This document shows, piece after piece, positions 36,061 through 45,271 of a stretch of DNA of 64,000 bases. The stretch's first letter is position 1, and each line of letters opens with the position of its first letter. The notes under the pieces were generated by a model. The model saw only the letters and a list, made by a program, of their open reading frames with translations. It ran no database searches and had not been told where the DNA came from. Position numbers and translations under genes: made by a program. The DNA comes from Deferribacterales bacterium Deferri_01 (GTDB taxonomy: Bacteria; Chrysiogenota; Deferribacteres; Deferribacterales; Geovibrionaceae): the NCBI GenBank assembly GCA_001603805.1, contig LUZY01000010.1, positions 186,001-250,000 on the forward strand, given 5' to 3'.

Positions 36061-36972
36061 TCAGAATAATTTCTTTGTTATTTCCCCGAAAAAACCTTCC
36101 TCATCATTGAGAGCAATGTCTATTTCCGCATAGGCATATTTGTGGCGGCGGTCTTCGGATATTTTCACAAAGTCTTTCTGGGTTGTAACTATCATATCAA
36201 GCTTATAATGTTCCACTATGTCCTCAAGCCTGTCCAGAGTTTTACAGCAGTAGTGCATGTGATCAGGGAACTGCCTGTTTTTAACCACGTTTATGCCGTT
36301 TTCATAGAGAAATGCAAAAAATCTTCCGCCGCCTGCTATCCCTGAGAAACCGAGGCACTTTTTCCCCATCATATCTTCCGATGAGAGGAGCTGTCCGTCC
36401 GCAGTTCTGATCCCTTTAAACTCTATATTGCTGAAGAATACAGGCTTGTCCTTAACCAGAGGAACAACATTGCTCGGCACTTCGTTATTATCCGCCCTTG
36501 TGAAAACAATTATATCCGCCCTGCGTATCCCTTTGGGGAATTCCCTGAGATAACCGAAAGGAAACGGCAGCCCGGTTGAGATAGGCTTTCTGTAATCAAG
36601 GAGCAGAATGTCCAAGTCCCTGTGCATACGCTTATGCTGAAAGCCGTCATCGAGAATAAACAGATCCGGTTTGAAATGCTCCATGGCATAAGCCGCAGAA
36701 TCCGCCCTTTCTCTGCCGGTGATAACTATCGCACCCTTGCAGTTTTCCGCTATCATATAGGGCTCGTCAGCCGCAAGAGGGGGCTTTATAAGTATATTTT
36801 CACCGTCTGATATAACATTGGTGCCAAGACCTATTTTGCCTTTGTAGCCCCTTGAAAGAACACAGACCTTTTTGCTCTGTGCCAGAAAATAGTTTGTCAG
36901 CCTGATTGTGAAGGGGGTTTTGCCTGTGCCGCCGAGGGAAATATTGCCGACAGAAATAACTTTAGGAGTCAC
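36061..36972 (-). CDS. lpxK: tetraacyldisaccharide 4'-kinase (lipid A), short N-terminus
   Basis: 303 residues. It phosphorylates the lipid A disaccharide at the inner membrane. The P-loop VGNISLGGTGKTPF sits at residues 7-20, followed by VLSRGYKGK, and DDGFQHKRMHRDLDI carries the catalytic Asp region. Other LpxKs have 30-40 residues before the P-loop, including a membrane helix. Here the GTG start at 36972 leaves only six, so the protein must attach differently or start elsewhere. It overlaps the upstream glycosyltransferase by 11 nt. Confidence 0.92.
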   Translation of the reverse strand: MTPKVISVGNISLGGTGKTPFTIRLTNYFLAQSKKVCVLSRGYKGKIGLGTNVISDGENILIKPPLAADEPYMIAENCKGAIVITGRERADSAAYAMEHFKPDLFILDDGFQHKRMHRDLDILLLDYRKPISTGLPFPFGYLREFPKGIRRADIIVFTRADNNEVPSNVVPLVKDKPVFFSNIEFKGIRTADGQLLSSEDMMGKKCLGFSGIAGGGRFFAFLYENGINVVKNRQFPDHMHYCCKTLDRLEDIVEHYKLDMIVTTQKDFVKISEDRRHKYAYAEIDIALNDEEGFFGEITKKLF

Positions 36973-37726
36973 GGTTTTTCATCTCCAGTTCCCAGAGGAA
37001 AACATATTTAAGAAATACATATAAAAAGCTGCTGAAAGCCGCCAGAAAACCCCTGAAGCCGTCCAGAAAACCGAGACGGAGTATAAACTTTTTCAGAAAT
37101 GCTCCCCAAGGGCTGAAAAGAAGCTTGAAGTAGGACATCTTCCGCCCTTTTTTGCGGTAGACGCCTGCGGAAAGCTGCGCATATTTAACGAGCCTGTGCA
37201 TGTGGTCTGCTATATCTTTATATGAATAGTGCTGCAGTTCGCCCTCAAGCCGTCCGGTTTCTCCATCCACACAGAGATATTCATGTATGTCCCCGCCCTT
37301 CCATTCCGGTTTGGCGGATGATTTCACAAGACGGAGCTTGCGGTCGGGCTGCCACGAAAATCGGAGAAACTTTCCCGCATAAAACGTGCGCCTGTTCAGG
37401 GTATAACCATTGTATGAGCCGCTTAAAACAGCTCCGACTATTGCGTGGCGGAGATTTTCATCCGGAACTTCATCACAGTCTAGGGAGAGTACCCAGGGCT
37501 GGGTGCATTTCTCCATTGCGGAGTTTTTCTGCCTTTCAAAGCCTTTCCACTCTTCGCTGTAAACTTTTGCTCCGAGTTTTTCCGCAATTTCAACAGTTTT
37601 ATCTGTGGAGTATGAATCCACCACTATTATTTCAGAAGCAAGGTCCGAAACACTTTTTATTGTCCGCTCTATATTATCTTCTTCATTAAAAGAAATAAGG
37701 CATACAGAAAGAGGAAGTTTAGCCAT
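36962..37726 (-). CDS. family 2 glycosyltransferase, WaaE/KdtX-like
   Basis: 254 residues. GT-A fold: [20 protein letters not shown], the nucleotide-binding [13 protein letters not shown] and the metal motif LSLDCDEVP. The C-terminal [15 protein letters not shown] is a membrane-associating helix. The resemblance is to WaaE-type LPS core beta-1,4-glucosyltransferases. The setting between uxs and lpxK supports a role in lipopolysaccharide core assembly, but the sugar is not certain. Its start overlaps uxs by 8 nt. Confidence 0.9.
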   Translation of the reverse strand: MAKLPLSVCLISFNEEDNIERTIKSVSDLASEIIVVDSYSTDKTVEIAEKLGAKVYSEEWKGFERQKNSAMEKCTQPWVLSLDCDEVPDENLRHAIVGAVLSGSYNGYTLNRRTFYAGKFLRFSWQPDRKLRLVKSSAKPEWKGGDIHEYLCVDGETGRLEGELQHYSYKDIADHMHRLVKYAQLSAGVYRKKGRKMSYFKLLFSPWGAFLKKFILRLGFLDGFRGFLAAFSSFLYVFLKYVFLWELEMKNRDS

Positions 37727-38714
37727 TATTCTGTTCCCCGCCGTTAAGATTTATTGTGTGTCTGAAAAACTCTATGGTCTGCCTCAGACCTTCGTATATG
37801 CTAACCACAGGACGCCATCCCAGAGTATTTTCCGCCTTTGTTATATCCGGGCATCTCCTTCTGGGGTCATCCTCCGGCAGAGGTTTATAAACTATCTCAG
37901 ACCTTGAACCCAGAAAACCGATTATCAGGCGCGCAAAGTCCTCCACGGCATATTCATCAGTGTTGCCGAGATTATATATCTCACCGTTAAGATTGTCCTG
38001 CATTGCGGTTCTGTATATCCCCTCCACAAGGTCGGAGATAAAGCAGAAGCTCCTTGTCTGGCTGCCGTCACCGTACACTGTGACAGGCTCACCCTTAAGC
38101 GCCTGATAGGCGAAGTTCGGTATTATCCGCCCGTCATTGAGCCTCATTCGGGGACCGTATGTGTTGAATATGCGGACAATCCGCACATCCACGCCGTGAG
38201 TTCTGTGGTATGCCATTGTCATGGCTTCGGAAAACCTTTTAGCTTCGTCATAAACAGAACGTCTGCCCACGGAATTAACATTACCCCAGTAGGTTTCAGG
38301 CTGTGGATGTATCTCAGGGTCTCCGTACACTTCGGATGTGGAGGCGAAAACATAGCGTGCCCCTTTCTCTTTGGCGAGACCAAGGGTGTGCATTGTTCCC
38401 ACTGAATCCACCTTAAGGGTCTGTATGGGAAAATTGAGATAATCCACAGGGCTTGCGGGGCATGCGAAGTGAAGCACCAAATCAACAGCGCCTTCAACAT
38501 GTATGTAGTTTGTTACGTTATACCTGATAAATCTGAAACAGTCATTACCGAGATGGTGTGCGATGTTGTTCATGGAGCCTGTAATAAGGTTATCCATGCC
38601 AATAACCTTCCATCCCTCTGCCAAAAAGCGGTCACAGAGGTGGCTGCCGATAAAGCCCGCCGCCCCTGTTATCAGAACTGTTTTCCGTTTACCTGCCGAT
38701 GCTGTAATATTCAA
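37719..38714 (-). CDS. uxs: UDP-glucuronate decarboxylase (UDP-xylose synthase)
   Basis: 331 residues, extended short-chain dehydrogenase. NAD site [14 protein letters not shown], catalytic Tyr-Lys in [12 protein letters not shown] and the UXS-specific segments [12 protein letters not shown] and [16 protein letters not shown] separate it from ordinary epimerases. With ugd upstream it gives UDP-glucose to UDP-glucuronate to UDP-xylose, presumably for LPS or capsule sugars. The start appears to be TTG 38714 inside the 3' end of ugd, with CGGAG directly abutting it, so the exact start is unsure. Confidence 0.93.
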   Translation of the reverse strand: MNITASAGKRKTVLITGAAGFIGSHLCDRFLAEGWKVIGMDNLITGSMNNIAHHLGNDCFRFIRYNVTNYIHVEGAVDLVLHFACPASPVDYLNFPIQTLKVDSVGTMHTLGLAKEKGARYVFASTSEVYGDPEIHPQPETYWGNVNSVGRRSVYDEAKRFSEAMTMAYHRTHGVDVRIVRIFNTYGPRMRLNDGRIIPNFAYQALKGEPVTVYGDGSQTRSFCFISDLVEGIYRTAMQDNLNGEIYNLGNTDEYAVEDFARLIIGFLGSRSEIVYKPLPEDDPRRRCPDITKAENTLGWRPVVSIYEGLRQTIEFFRHTINLNGGEQNNG

Positions 38715-39996
38715 CTCCGAGTTCTTTCATTTTCTCAGGCTTAAATGCATTTCTGCCGTCTATAACAAGGGGAAGGGTCATAATGCTCTTAAGCTTTTTT
38801 ATATCCGCCTCAACAAACTCCTTCCACTCTGTTATGAGCAGAAGAGCGTCAGCACCTTCGGCGGCTTTATACATATCATCATAGTATTTTATCTGTCCGT
38901 TTTCAGGGAAAAGCCTTCTGAAATTCTCTTCCGCCTTCGGGTCACACAGGCGCAGTTCTGCCCCCTGCTCCGTCAGTTCACGGACTATATCAATGGCTGG
39001 TGCTTCTCTTATATCGTCTGTATTGGGTTTAAAAGCAAGCCCCCATATGCAGATTTTCTTATCTTTTATTATCCAGAGGAGATCTTCTATTTTGGCAAGA
39101 TATTTTGTTCTTCTGGAGGCGTTGATATAATCTGCCTCCTGAAGAAGTGAAAAATCCACGCCGTTTTCATCCGCCATATTGATAAACGCTTTTATATCCT
39201 TGGGGAAACAGCTTCCGCCATAGCCAAGTCCGGCATTAAGAAAAGCACGACCGATTCGTTTGTCATGCCCCATGCCTTCCGCCACAAGTTCTATGTCCGC
39301 TCCGACCTTCTCGCATAAGTCCGCCACCATATTAATATATGATATTTTCAGTGCAAGGAACGAGTTAGAGGCATGCTTTATAAGCTCCGCCGCCGCAGGA
39401 GTGGTTATGAGCAGGGGAAAACCTTTTTCTGTAAAAGGTTTGTACAGCTCTTCAAAAATTGCCTTTGCCCTTTCGCTCTCAACACCTGCCACTATCCTGT
39501 CAGGATTGGTGAAATCGTAAAGAGCCGAACCCTCACGAAGAAATTCGGGGTTTGAAGCCACATCAAAAACCACATTCGGATTAGCGTATCTTTTCAGGGT
39601 CATTTTTACCCTTCTGTGGGTATTAACGGGAACGGTGGATTTTTCTATGATAAGTTTGTAACCTTCCGCAACTTCGGCAATATGCCTTGCCGCTTCCTCC
39701 ACCTGTGAGAGATCCGCCTTTCCGCTGTCACTCTGGGGAGTGCCTACACAAAGAAAAAGCGCTTCTGCAAACTTTGCACCGTCTTCTATACTGTCGGTAA
39801 AGCGTATATTACCGGATGCGATGTTCTTTTTCAGAACCTCAGTAAGACCCGGCTCATAAATAGGTGATTCGCCTTTTTTAAGAGTTTCAAGTTTTGAGGA
39901 AACTTTTTCAACACACATCACTTCGTTGCCGGTGTCTGCCAGACAAGCGGCAGTAACCAGACCGACATAGCCTGCGCCGATTACGGTAATCTTCAT
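38689..39996 (-). CDS. ugd: UDP-glucose 6-dehydrogenase
   Basis: 435 residues. N-terminal Rossmann start [20 protein letters not shown], the catalytic Cys in [13 protein letters not shown], and C-terminal UDP-binding [17 protein letters not shown]. It oxidises UDP-glucose twice to UDP-glucuronate. The start ATG 39996 has GGTGG upstream. It heads the ugd-uxs-glycosyltransferase-lpxK unit and overlaps uxs by 26 nt. Confidence 0.96.
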   Translation of the reverse strand: MKITVIGAGYVGLVTAACLADTGNEVMCVEKVSSKLETLKKGESPIYEPGLTEVLKKNIASGNIRFTDSIEDGAKFAEALFLCVGTPQSDSGKADLSQVEEAARHIAEVAEGYKLIIEKSTVPVNTHRRVKMTLKRYANPNVVFDVASNPEFLREGSALYDFTNPDRIVAGVESERAKAIFEELYKPFTEKGFPLLITTPAAAELIKHASNSFLALKISYINMVADLCEKVGADIELVAEGMGHDKRIGRAFLNAGLGYGGSCFPKDIKAFINMADENGVDFSLLQEADYINASRRTKYLAKIEDLLWIIKDKKICIWGLAFKPNTDDIREAPAIDIVRELTEQGAELRLCDPKAEENFRRLFPENGQIKYYDDMYKAAEGADALLLITEWKEFVEADIKKLKSIMTLPLVIDGRNAFKPEKMKELGVEYYSIGR

Positions 39997-40116
39997 CTTT
40001 CCACCTTTTTTTCAGTCATAATGCGATTTCTGCTTTGAACAAACGGACTTTACCCCTCAGCGGAGTAAGTGTCAATTTATAAAAAAGTCAGAAAAACACT
40101 GTATTTGCCCAGCTCC

Positions 40117-40144
40117 TTGCAATATCTCCCTTCTCATTTATATT
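40117..40144 (+). promoter_or_regulatory. promoter of the pirin gene
   Basis: TTGCAA (40117-40122), 16-nt spacer, TATATT (40139-40144), just before AAGGAGG and the ATG at 40167. The start site would leave a very short leader. Confidence 0.4.
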
Positions 40145-40166
40145 ATAGCTGATAAGGAGGCTGCCC

Positions 40167-41006
40167 ATGAAACTTCGCACAATTAAGGAAACTGTAAAAG
40201 GCAGAGCTTCGGTGGATGGAGCCGGAGTACATCTTAACCGTGTATTGAGCAGACGAAACGCCGAAAAGTTCGATCCTTTCCTGCTTCTGGACGCATTTGA
40301 CTCCACAGATCCTGCGGATTATATAAAAGGTTTCCCCATGCACCCTCACAGGGGGATAGAAACCGTCACTTATCTTATTGAAGGTGAAATAGAGCATATG
40401 GACAGCCTCGGCAATGAAGGTGTGATAACTTCCGGTGCGTGTCAGTGGATGACAGCAGGAAGCGGCATACTCCATCAGGAAATGCCCCAGCCGTCGGAGC
40501 GCATGTTCGGACTTCAGCTTTGGGTAAACCTTGCAGCTAAAAAGAAAATGACCGAACCAACCTACCGTGACATAACTCCCGATCTCGTTACAAAGGTTGA
40601 TGATGAGGACGCAGCAATAGCCATAGTGGCAGGAGAATATAAAGGACACAAAGGCGGCATGAGGGGCGAGCACCTTCCTGTGACGTTTCTTGATGTCACA
40701 GTCAAAGCCGGACACACATGGACACTGGAAACCCCGGAGGACGAAAACCTCTTCGCATTCGTTATGCATGGAGAGGCTGTTTTCGGCGACTCAGCCAAGG
40801 CATCGGGAGAAAAGGAAGCCGTTCTTTTTGACTACGGCGACACATTCAAGGCGTACTCAGAAAACGGCGCCAGATTCGTTCTTGTCTCCGGTCAGCCGCT
40901 GAATGAACCGATCGCATGGGGCGGACCCATTGTTATGAATACAAACGAAGAGCTTCAGCTAGCCTTCGATGAGCTTGACAGAGGAACGTTCATCAAGAAC
41001 CAGTGA
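40167..41006 (+). CDS. pirin family protein
   Basis: 279 residues, bicupin fold. The N-terminal cupin has all four metal ligands of pirins: H59 and H61 (FPMHPHRGIETV) and H103 and E105 (GILHQEMP). Members include iron-containing quercetinases and transcription cofactors, so the function cannot be fixed by sequence. It starts at ATG 40167 behind GGAGG and stands alone. The tandem three-hairpin repeat begins four bases after its stop codon. Confidence 0.93.
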   Translation: MKLRTIKETVKGRASVDGAGVHLNRVLSRRNAEKFDPFLLLDAFDSTDPADYIKGFPMHPHRGIETVTYLIEGEIEHMDSLGNEGVITSGACQWMTAGSGILHQEMPQPSERMFGLQLWVNLAAKKKMTEPTYRDITPDLVTKVDDEDAAIAIVAGEYKGHKGGMRGEHLPVTFLDVTVKAGHTWTLETPEDENLFAFVMHGEAVFGDSAKASGEKEAVLFDYGDTFKAYSENGARFVLVSGQPLNEPIAWGGPIVMNTNEELQLAFDELDRGTFIKNQ

Positions 41007-41010
41007 TATA

Positions 41011-41308
41011 ACGAAGTTCGGCGTGAAAGTGTGCAGAAAAGGGGCAGGACGCACCCTTTACTGCGCTAAAACAGGTTTGATTCAAGTAATACAACTCCAA
41101 GGAAGGAGTTGCGCCGTGCGAAGCGAAGACGAACGAAGTTCGGTGCGAGCGTGTGCGGAAAAGGGGCAGGACACACCCTTTTCTGCGCTAAAACAGGTCT
41201 GATTCAAGTAATACAACTCCAAGGAAGGAGTTGCGCCGTGCGAAGCGAAGACGAACGAAGTTCGGCGCGAGCGTGTGCGGAAAAGGGGCAGGACGCGCCC
41301 TTTTCTGC
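41011..41308 (+). repeat. tandem array (122-bp period) of the three-hairpin element, copies B
   Basis: Two full elements, 41092-41186 and 41214-41308, preceded by a partial one (41011-41064). The period is exactly 122 bp. Each full unit has CAACTCC / GGAGTTG (loop AAGGAA), linker CGCCGTGCGAAGCGAA, hairpin around GAACGAAGTTC, linker GCGAGCGTGT and GCGGAAAAGG / CCTTTTCTGC with loop GGCAGGACRCRC. Between units is a linker containing TTTGATTCAAG. The near-identical copies imply recent tandem duplication. Confidence 0.9.
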
Positions 41309-41325
41309 GGGAAGACGGATTGATC

Positions 41326-41354
41326 TTGACTTTCCATTTTAATCTATATAAGAT
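41326..41354 (+). promoter_or_regulatory. promoter of the yceD-rpmF-plsX-fab operon
   Basis: TTGACT (41326-41331), 17-nt spacer, TAAGAT (41349-41354). The leader to 41462 contains a palindromic GGCTTTAAAGCC near 41430 but no clear regulator site. Confidence 0.6.
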
Positions 41355-41462
41355 TTTCCCTCATTTTGACCACTTGAAGTCTGCCCTGTCGGCGGGTGTT
41401 TAAAGATGGTCTGAATAAGGGCTTTAAAGCCATTTTACATAAGCCTTTCGGCAGGATGACAC

Positions 41463-41951
41463 TTGAAGATTATACTGGAAGACATTGAAAGCACAGGCGT
41501 AGAAATTAACACCGGACGCAGCTTCTCCTTTGAAGGCGGGAAGTTTGAATCGGTCTCCTTCGCCGGACGCATATTCCCCGTGGGGGACGGCAAAAGCGAG
41601 TTTTACCTTGACGGCAAAATATCCGCAAAGGCAGTAATGCCCTGCGACAGATGCCTTGAGGAAGTTATTCTTGAACTTGCGGGTGACGTAAGCGTCAGGA
41701 TACTCAGAGGAGCAGGAACCGATCTCCCTGAAGAGCTGGCGCTTGAGGATGAAGACGCCTCCGCCTACATCATCGATGGCGATGAGCTTGATACAGATGA
41801 AATAACAGAAGCCGAAGCACTGCTTCTGCTCCCCATGAAGGTTACATGCTCCAAGCCCTGCGGCAGCGAGCTTATTAAAGACGAAAACGAAGAGATAGTT
41901 AAAGAAGGCGATCCCCGTTGGGACGCTCTAAATAAACTTAAAAACAACTGA
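41463..41951 (+). CDS. yceD: YceD/DUF177 family protein
   Basis: 162 residues from TTG 41463, with AGGA upstream. The conserved cysteine pairs MPCDRCLE and VTCSKPCG and an acidic centre (LEDEDASAYIIDGDELD) are typical of YceD. In bacteria and chloroplasts this family is linked to 23S rRNA accumulation, and its gene almost always precedes rpmF and plsX, as here. Molecular function remains undefined. Confidence 0.88.
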   Translation: MKIILEDIESTGVEINTGRSFSFEGGKFESVSFAGRIFPVGDGKSEFYLDGKISAKAVMPCDRCLEEVILELAGDVSVRILRGAGTDLPEELALEDEDASAYIIDGDELDTDEITEAEALLLLPMKVTCSKPCGSELIKDENEEIVKEGDPRWDALNKLKNN

Positions 41952-42011
41952 CGCATCACCGCTCTTTATCTTAAGAGACGGTGACAGCGCAAAATATTAA
42001 GGAGTACGGTA

Positions 42012-42194
42012 ATGGGTGTACCGAAGAAAAAGACAACACGTCGCAAAAAAGGTAACAGAAGAAGCCACCACCACGCTACAGCTCAGTCTTTCGGCAAATG
42101 TGAAAACTGCGGTGAGCTAAAGCTTCCTCACAGAGTTTGCCCTTCCTGCGGTTATTACAAAAAAGTGCAGGTAATTAAGACGGCTGAAATCTGA
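42012..42194 (+). CDS. rpmF: 50S ribosomal protein L32
   Basis: 60 residues. MGVPKKKTTRRKKGNRRSHH is the usual basic start, and the zinc-ribbon cysteines are C31xxC34 region (KCENCGEL) and CPSCGYY, the zinc-binding C+ form. A clear AAGGAG site precedes ATG 42012. It lies 60 nt after yceD and one base before plsX. Confidence 0.96.
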   Translation: MGVPKKKTTRRKKGNRRSHHHATAQSFGKCENCGELKLPHRVCPSCGYYKKVQVIKTAEI

Positions 42195-42195
42195 C

Positions 42196-43278
42196 ATGAG
42201 GATTGTGGTTGATGCCATGGGCGGCGACCACGCCCCGGAGGAGATTGTAAAAGGAGCCGTTGCCGCCTGCAACGAATACGGAGCGAATATACTCCTTGTG
42301 GGCAGGGAAGAGCTTATTAAAAAAGAGCTTGACTCATGCGGCAGGTTCCCCTCCTCTAAAATTGAAATTGACCATGCGGAAGATGTGGTGACTATGGATG
42401 ACTCCCCCTCCATGATAGTGAGAGGGAAAAGAAATTCATCCATCCACGCAGGTCTTAAGCATGTTAAAAACGGTGATGCAGACGCATTTTTCAGCGCAGG
42501 CAATACGGGTGCGGTCATGGCTGTGGCTATCATGGTTCTCCGCACGCTGAACGGTATAGACAGACCGGCGATCGGCGCTGTCCTCCCCAATATAAAGGGG
42601 CATACCGTTATGCTTGATGTCGGAGCTAATGTTGACTGCAAGCCGCTTAACTACCTCCAGTTCGCCATCATGGGCAGTGTCTATGCCCAGATAGTTCTGG
42701 GGCTTTCCAAGCCATCCATCGGGCTTCTCAGTATCGGAGAAGAGGATGTGAAGGGCAACGAAACAACAAAATCGGTTCACACTCTTCTGCGCTCTTTGGG
42801 CAGTTCCATCAACTTCTACGGAAATGTGGAAGGCAAGGATCTTTTCAGAGGTACAACAGATGTTGTGGTGTGTGACGGCTTTTCCGGAAATGTTGCTCTC
42901 AAGGTAGCGGAATCCGCAGGATGGTACATCTCCAAAATGCTTAAAGAGGAGATTACAAGCTCATTCTGGGCGAAAGCCGGTGCGCTTCTGGCGAGAAAAG
43001 CCCTTATGCGTGTTAAAGAAAGAGCCGACTATACCGAATACGGCGGAGCGCCGCTTCTCGGTGTTGAAGGCGTCTGTATTATAGGACACGGAAGCTCCAA
43101 CGAAAATGCCGTCAAAAACGGCATCAGAGTGGCAAAAGAGCTTGCCGAACACAATCTCAACAAAGTTATTCAGGAAAAACTCGCTGACTCCATCGGGGTT
43201 TTAGAAGTTGACAAAGATGTGTCTTTTTTGGATAATATCATCGGTAAATTCAAGAAAAAAAACCCGCAGGCTGAATAA
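42196..43278 (+). CDS. plsX: phosphate acyltransferase PlsX
   Basis: 360 residues. It makes acyl-phosphate from acyl-ACP, the first step to phosphatidic acid through PlsY. MRIVVDAMGGDHAPEEIVKG and SAGNTGAVMA are hallmark stretches. The ATG is one base after the rpmF stop, so coupled translation is expected. A 9-bp hairpin overlaps its stop codon. The plsX-fabH-fabD-fabG-acpP-fabF order is widely conserved. Confidence 0.96.
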   Translation: MRIVVDAMGGDHAPEEIVKGAVAACNEYGANILLVGREELIKKELDSCGRFPSSKIEIDHAEDVVTMDDSPSMIVRGKRNSSIHAGLKHVKNGDADAFFSAGNTGAVMAVAIMVLRTLNGIDRPAIGAVLPNIKGHTVMLDVGANVDCKPLNYLQFAIMGSVYAQIVLGLSKPSIGLLSIGEEDVKGNETTKSVHTLLRSLGSSINFYGNVEGKDLFRGTTDVVVCDGFSGNVALKVAESAGWYISKMLKEEITSSFWAKAGALLARKALMRVKERADYTEYGGAPLLGVEGVCIIGHGSSNENAVKNGIRVAKELAEHNLNKVIQEKLADSIGVLEVDKDVSFLDNIIGKFKKKNPQAE

Positions 43279-43295
43279 AATCAGCCTGCCTGCGG
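43264..43295 (+). other. hairpin overlapping the plsX stop
   Basis: GCAGGCTGA (43266-43274) pairs with TCAGCCTGC (43281-43289) around loop ATAAAA. A second mutually exclusive pairing, CCGCAGGC / GCCTGCGG, is also possible. There is no T-run, so it is more likely an mRNA-processing or stability element within the operon than a terminator. Confidence 0.4.
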
Positions 43296-43303
43296 TGGTA
43301 TAG

Positions 43304-44281
43304 ATGAATATATATTCAAGATTTCTGGGAACCGGCTCCTGCTTTCCGCCGGATGTAATGACCAACCATGATTTTGAAAAGTTTCTCGAAACTTCTGACG
43401 AATGGATAGTTACCAGAACCGGTATCAAAGAACGCAGAATAGCCAAAAACATGACCTGCGGTGAAATGGCATACGGCGCCGCCGTTAATGCCCTTGACAT
43501 GGCAGGTGTAAAACCGGAGGAGCTGGACGGCATCATAGTCGCATCCCTCACTCCTGATACCACAATGCCCTCAACCGCCTGCAACGTGCAGAGAATGCTT
43601 GGAATCAAAGGCTGTTTTGCCTTTGACCTCACAGCAGCATGCTCAGGTTTTATATATGCAGTAAACATTGCCAACGGGCTTATCCGTTCCGGTTCTGCAA
43701 AAAAAATCCTCGTGATAGGCGCAGAAAGGCTCACAGCCGGGCTTGACTGGTCAGACAGAAGCACCTGCATTCTCTTCGGTGACGGAGCCGGTGCAGCGGT
43801 AATCGGTGCTGACAGCGAACCGGGAATACGCAGTGTTCATGCCTATGCAGACGGAAGCTTCGGCGGGCTTCTCACTCTGGAATCTCTCGGTTCAACCTTC
43901 CTTGCGGAGAGAAAAGAGCGCAGCATCGAAGACAACCTGCTCCACATGAGCGGAAACGAAATATTCAAAATAGCAGTCAGGGCTATGTCAGACGCAGCCG
44001 ATGCAGCGGTTCTTTCCAGCGGGCTCACATATGAGGATATTGACTTCCTCATCCCCCATCAGGCGAACCTGCGCATCATTGACGCCACAGCAAAAAGGCT
44101 TAAACTGCCCCCTGAAAAAGTTGTTATTAATCTTGATAAATACGGCAACACTTCCGCCGCAACCATCCCCACCGCCTTTGACGGAGTAGTGAGAAACGGT
44201 ACTCTGACAAGAGGCATGAATATCGCCTGCGCCGCTTTCGGCGGGGGTCTCACCTGGGGCAGCATGGTTTTCACATTCTAA
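43304..44281 (+). CDS. fabH: beta-ketoacyl-ACP synthase III
   Basis: 325 residues, thiolase fold. It starts fatty acid synthesis by condensing acetyl-CoA with malonyl-ACP. The triad is C113 (LTAACSGFIYA), H252 (LIPHQANLR) and N282 (DKYGNTSAA). SDEWIVTRTGIKERR is the usual FabH N-terminal signature. It lies 25 nt after plsX with a hairpin between. Confidence 0.96.
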   Translation: MNIYSRFLGTGSCFPPDVMTNHDFEKFLETSDEWIVTRTGIKERRIAKNMTCGEMAYGAAVNALDMAGVKPEELDGIIVASLTPDTTMPSTACNVQRMLGIKGCFAFDLTAACSGFIYAVNIANGLIRSGSAKKILVIGAERLTAGLDWSDRSTCILFGDGAGAAVIGADSEPGIRSVHAYADGSFGGLLTLESLGSTFLAERKERSIEDNLLHMSGNEIFKIAVRAMSDAADAAVLSSGLTYEDIDFLIPHQANLRIIDATAKRLKLPPEKVVINLDKYGNTSAATIPTAFDGVVRNGTLTRGMNIACAAFGGGLTWGSMVFTF

Positions 44282-44305
44282 AAACGAAATACGGACGGTA
44301 ACGAC

Positions 44306-45223
44306 ATGGCAAAAACCGCAGTGGTTTTCCCCGGTCAGGGCTCGCAGTTTGCCGGAATGGGGAAAGATTTTTACGACAAATACGCAGAAGTTCGCAGAGT
44401 TTTTGACAAAGCTGACGAAGTTCTGGGCTACAGCCTTACTTCCATAATGTTCAACGGACCGGAAGAAGAGCTTAAACTGACATTCAACACCCAACCCGCC
44501 CTGCTCACTATGAGCATCGGCATATGGGAAGCGGTGAAGCATAAAATAAATGCGGATTTCTTCGCAGGACACTCTTTGGGTGAATATTCCGCTCTTGTGG
44601 CGGCAGGCGGCATAAGCTTTGAAGATGCTGTTCTTGCTGTTCATAACAGAGGTAAATTCATGCAGGAGGCTGTTCCGGTGGGAACAGGGGCTATGGCTGC
44701 CGTTATGGGCGCCGATGATTCCGTTATAGCCGATGTGTGCAAGGCATGCAGTAGCTCAGGTTCAGTGGTTGAACCGGCTAACTTCAATTGTCCGGGACAG
44801 ACTGTGGTCGCAGGTAATGTTGATGCGGTTAACCTTTTCTGTGAAAAAATCAAGGAAGCCGGAGCAAAAAGGGCGATCCTGCTTCCGGTGAGCGCCCCTT
44901 TCCATTGCAGCCTGATGAAACCTGCTGCGGATAAGATGGCTGCTTACCTTAAAAATATTACAATAAACAGCCTGCACACCCCTGTTTTCAATAACGTAAA
45001 AGCTGAGATTGAAACAGATGCCGAAACGGTGTACAACTCACTTGTTCAGCAGGTTTCAAGCCCTGTTCTCTGGACAAAGTCCGTTGAAAACATGGCATCA
45101 TCAGGTGTAAGTGCTATAATAGAAGTCGGTGCGGGCAAAGTTCTCACCGGGCTTGTAAAGAAGATCAATAAAGAGATTGAGCTTAAGAACATAGGTGTTC
45201 TCGGTGACGAGGACGGGTTATAA
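44306..45223 (+). CDS. fabD: malonyl-CoA:ACP transacylase
   Basis: 305 residues. PGQGSQFAGMG at the start, nucleophile S90 in GHSLGEYSAL, and catalytic H200 in SAPFHCSLM. It loads malonate onto ACP. A 48-nt gap to fabG holds an imperfect hairpin (CACAC-A-GCC / GGC-C-GTGTG). Confidence 0.96.
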   Translation: MAKTAVVFPGQGSQFAGMGKDFYDKYAEVRRVFDKADEVLGYSLTSIMFNGPEEELKLTFNTQPALLTMSIGIWEAVKHKINADFFAGHSLGEYSALVAAGGISFEDAVLAVHNRGKFMQEAVPVGTGAMAAVMGADDSVIADVCKACSSSGSVVEPANFNCPGQTVVAGNVDAVNLFCEKIKEAGAKRAILLPVSAPFHCSLMKPAADKMAAYLKNITINSLHTPVFNNVKAEIETDAETVYNSLVQQVSSPVLWTKSVENMASSGVSAIIEVGAGKVLTGLVKKINKEIELKNIGVLGDEDGL

Positions 45224-45271
45224 AAATCACACAGCCCTATGAAAAGGCCGTGTGCTGAAGGAGTAAACAAC

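Noticed and set aside
41011-41308. Considered as a CRISPR array because of regular direct repeats
   Set aside because: The period is 122 bp, the whole unit repeats including the spacer, there are no unique spacers and no cas genes.
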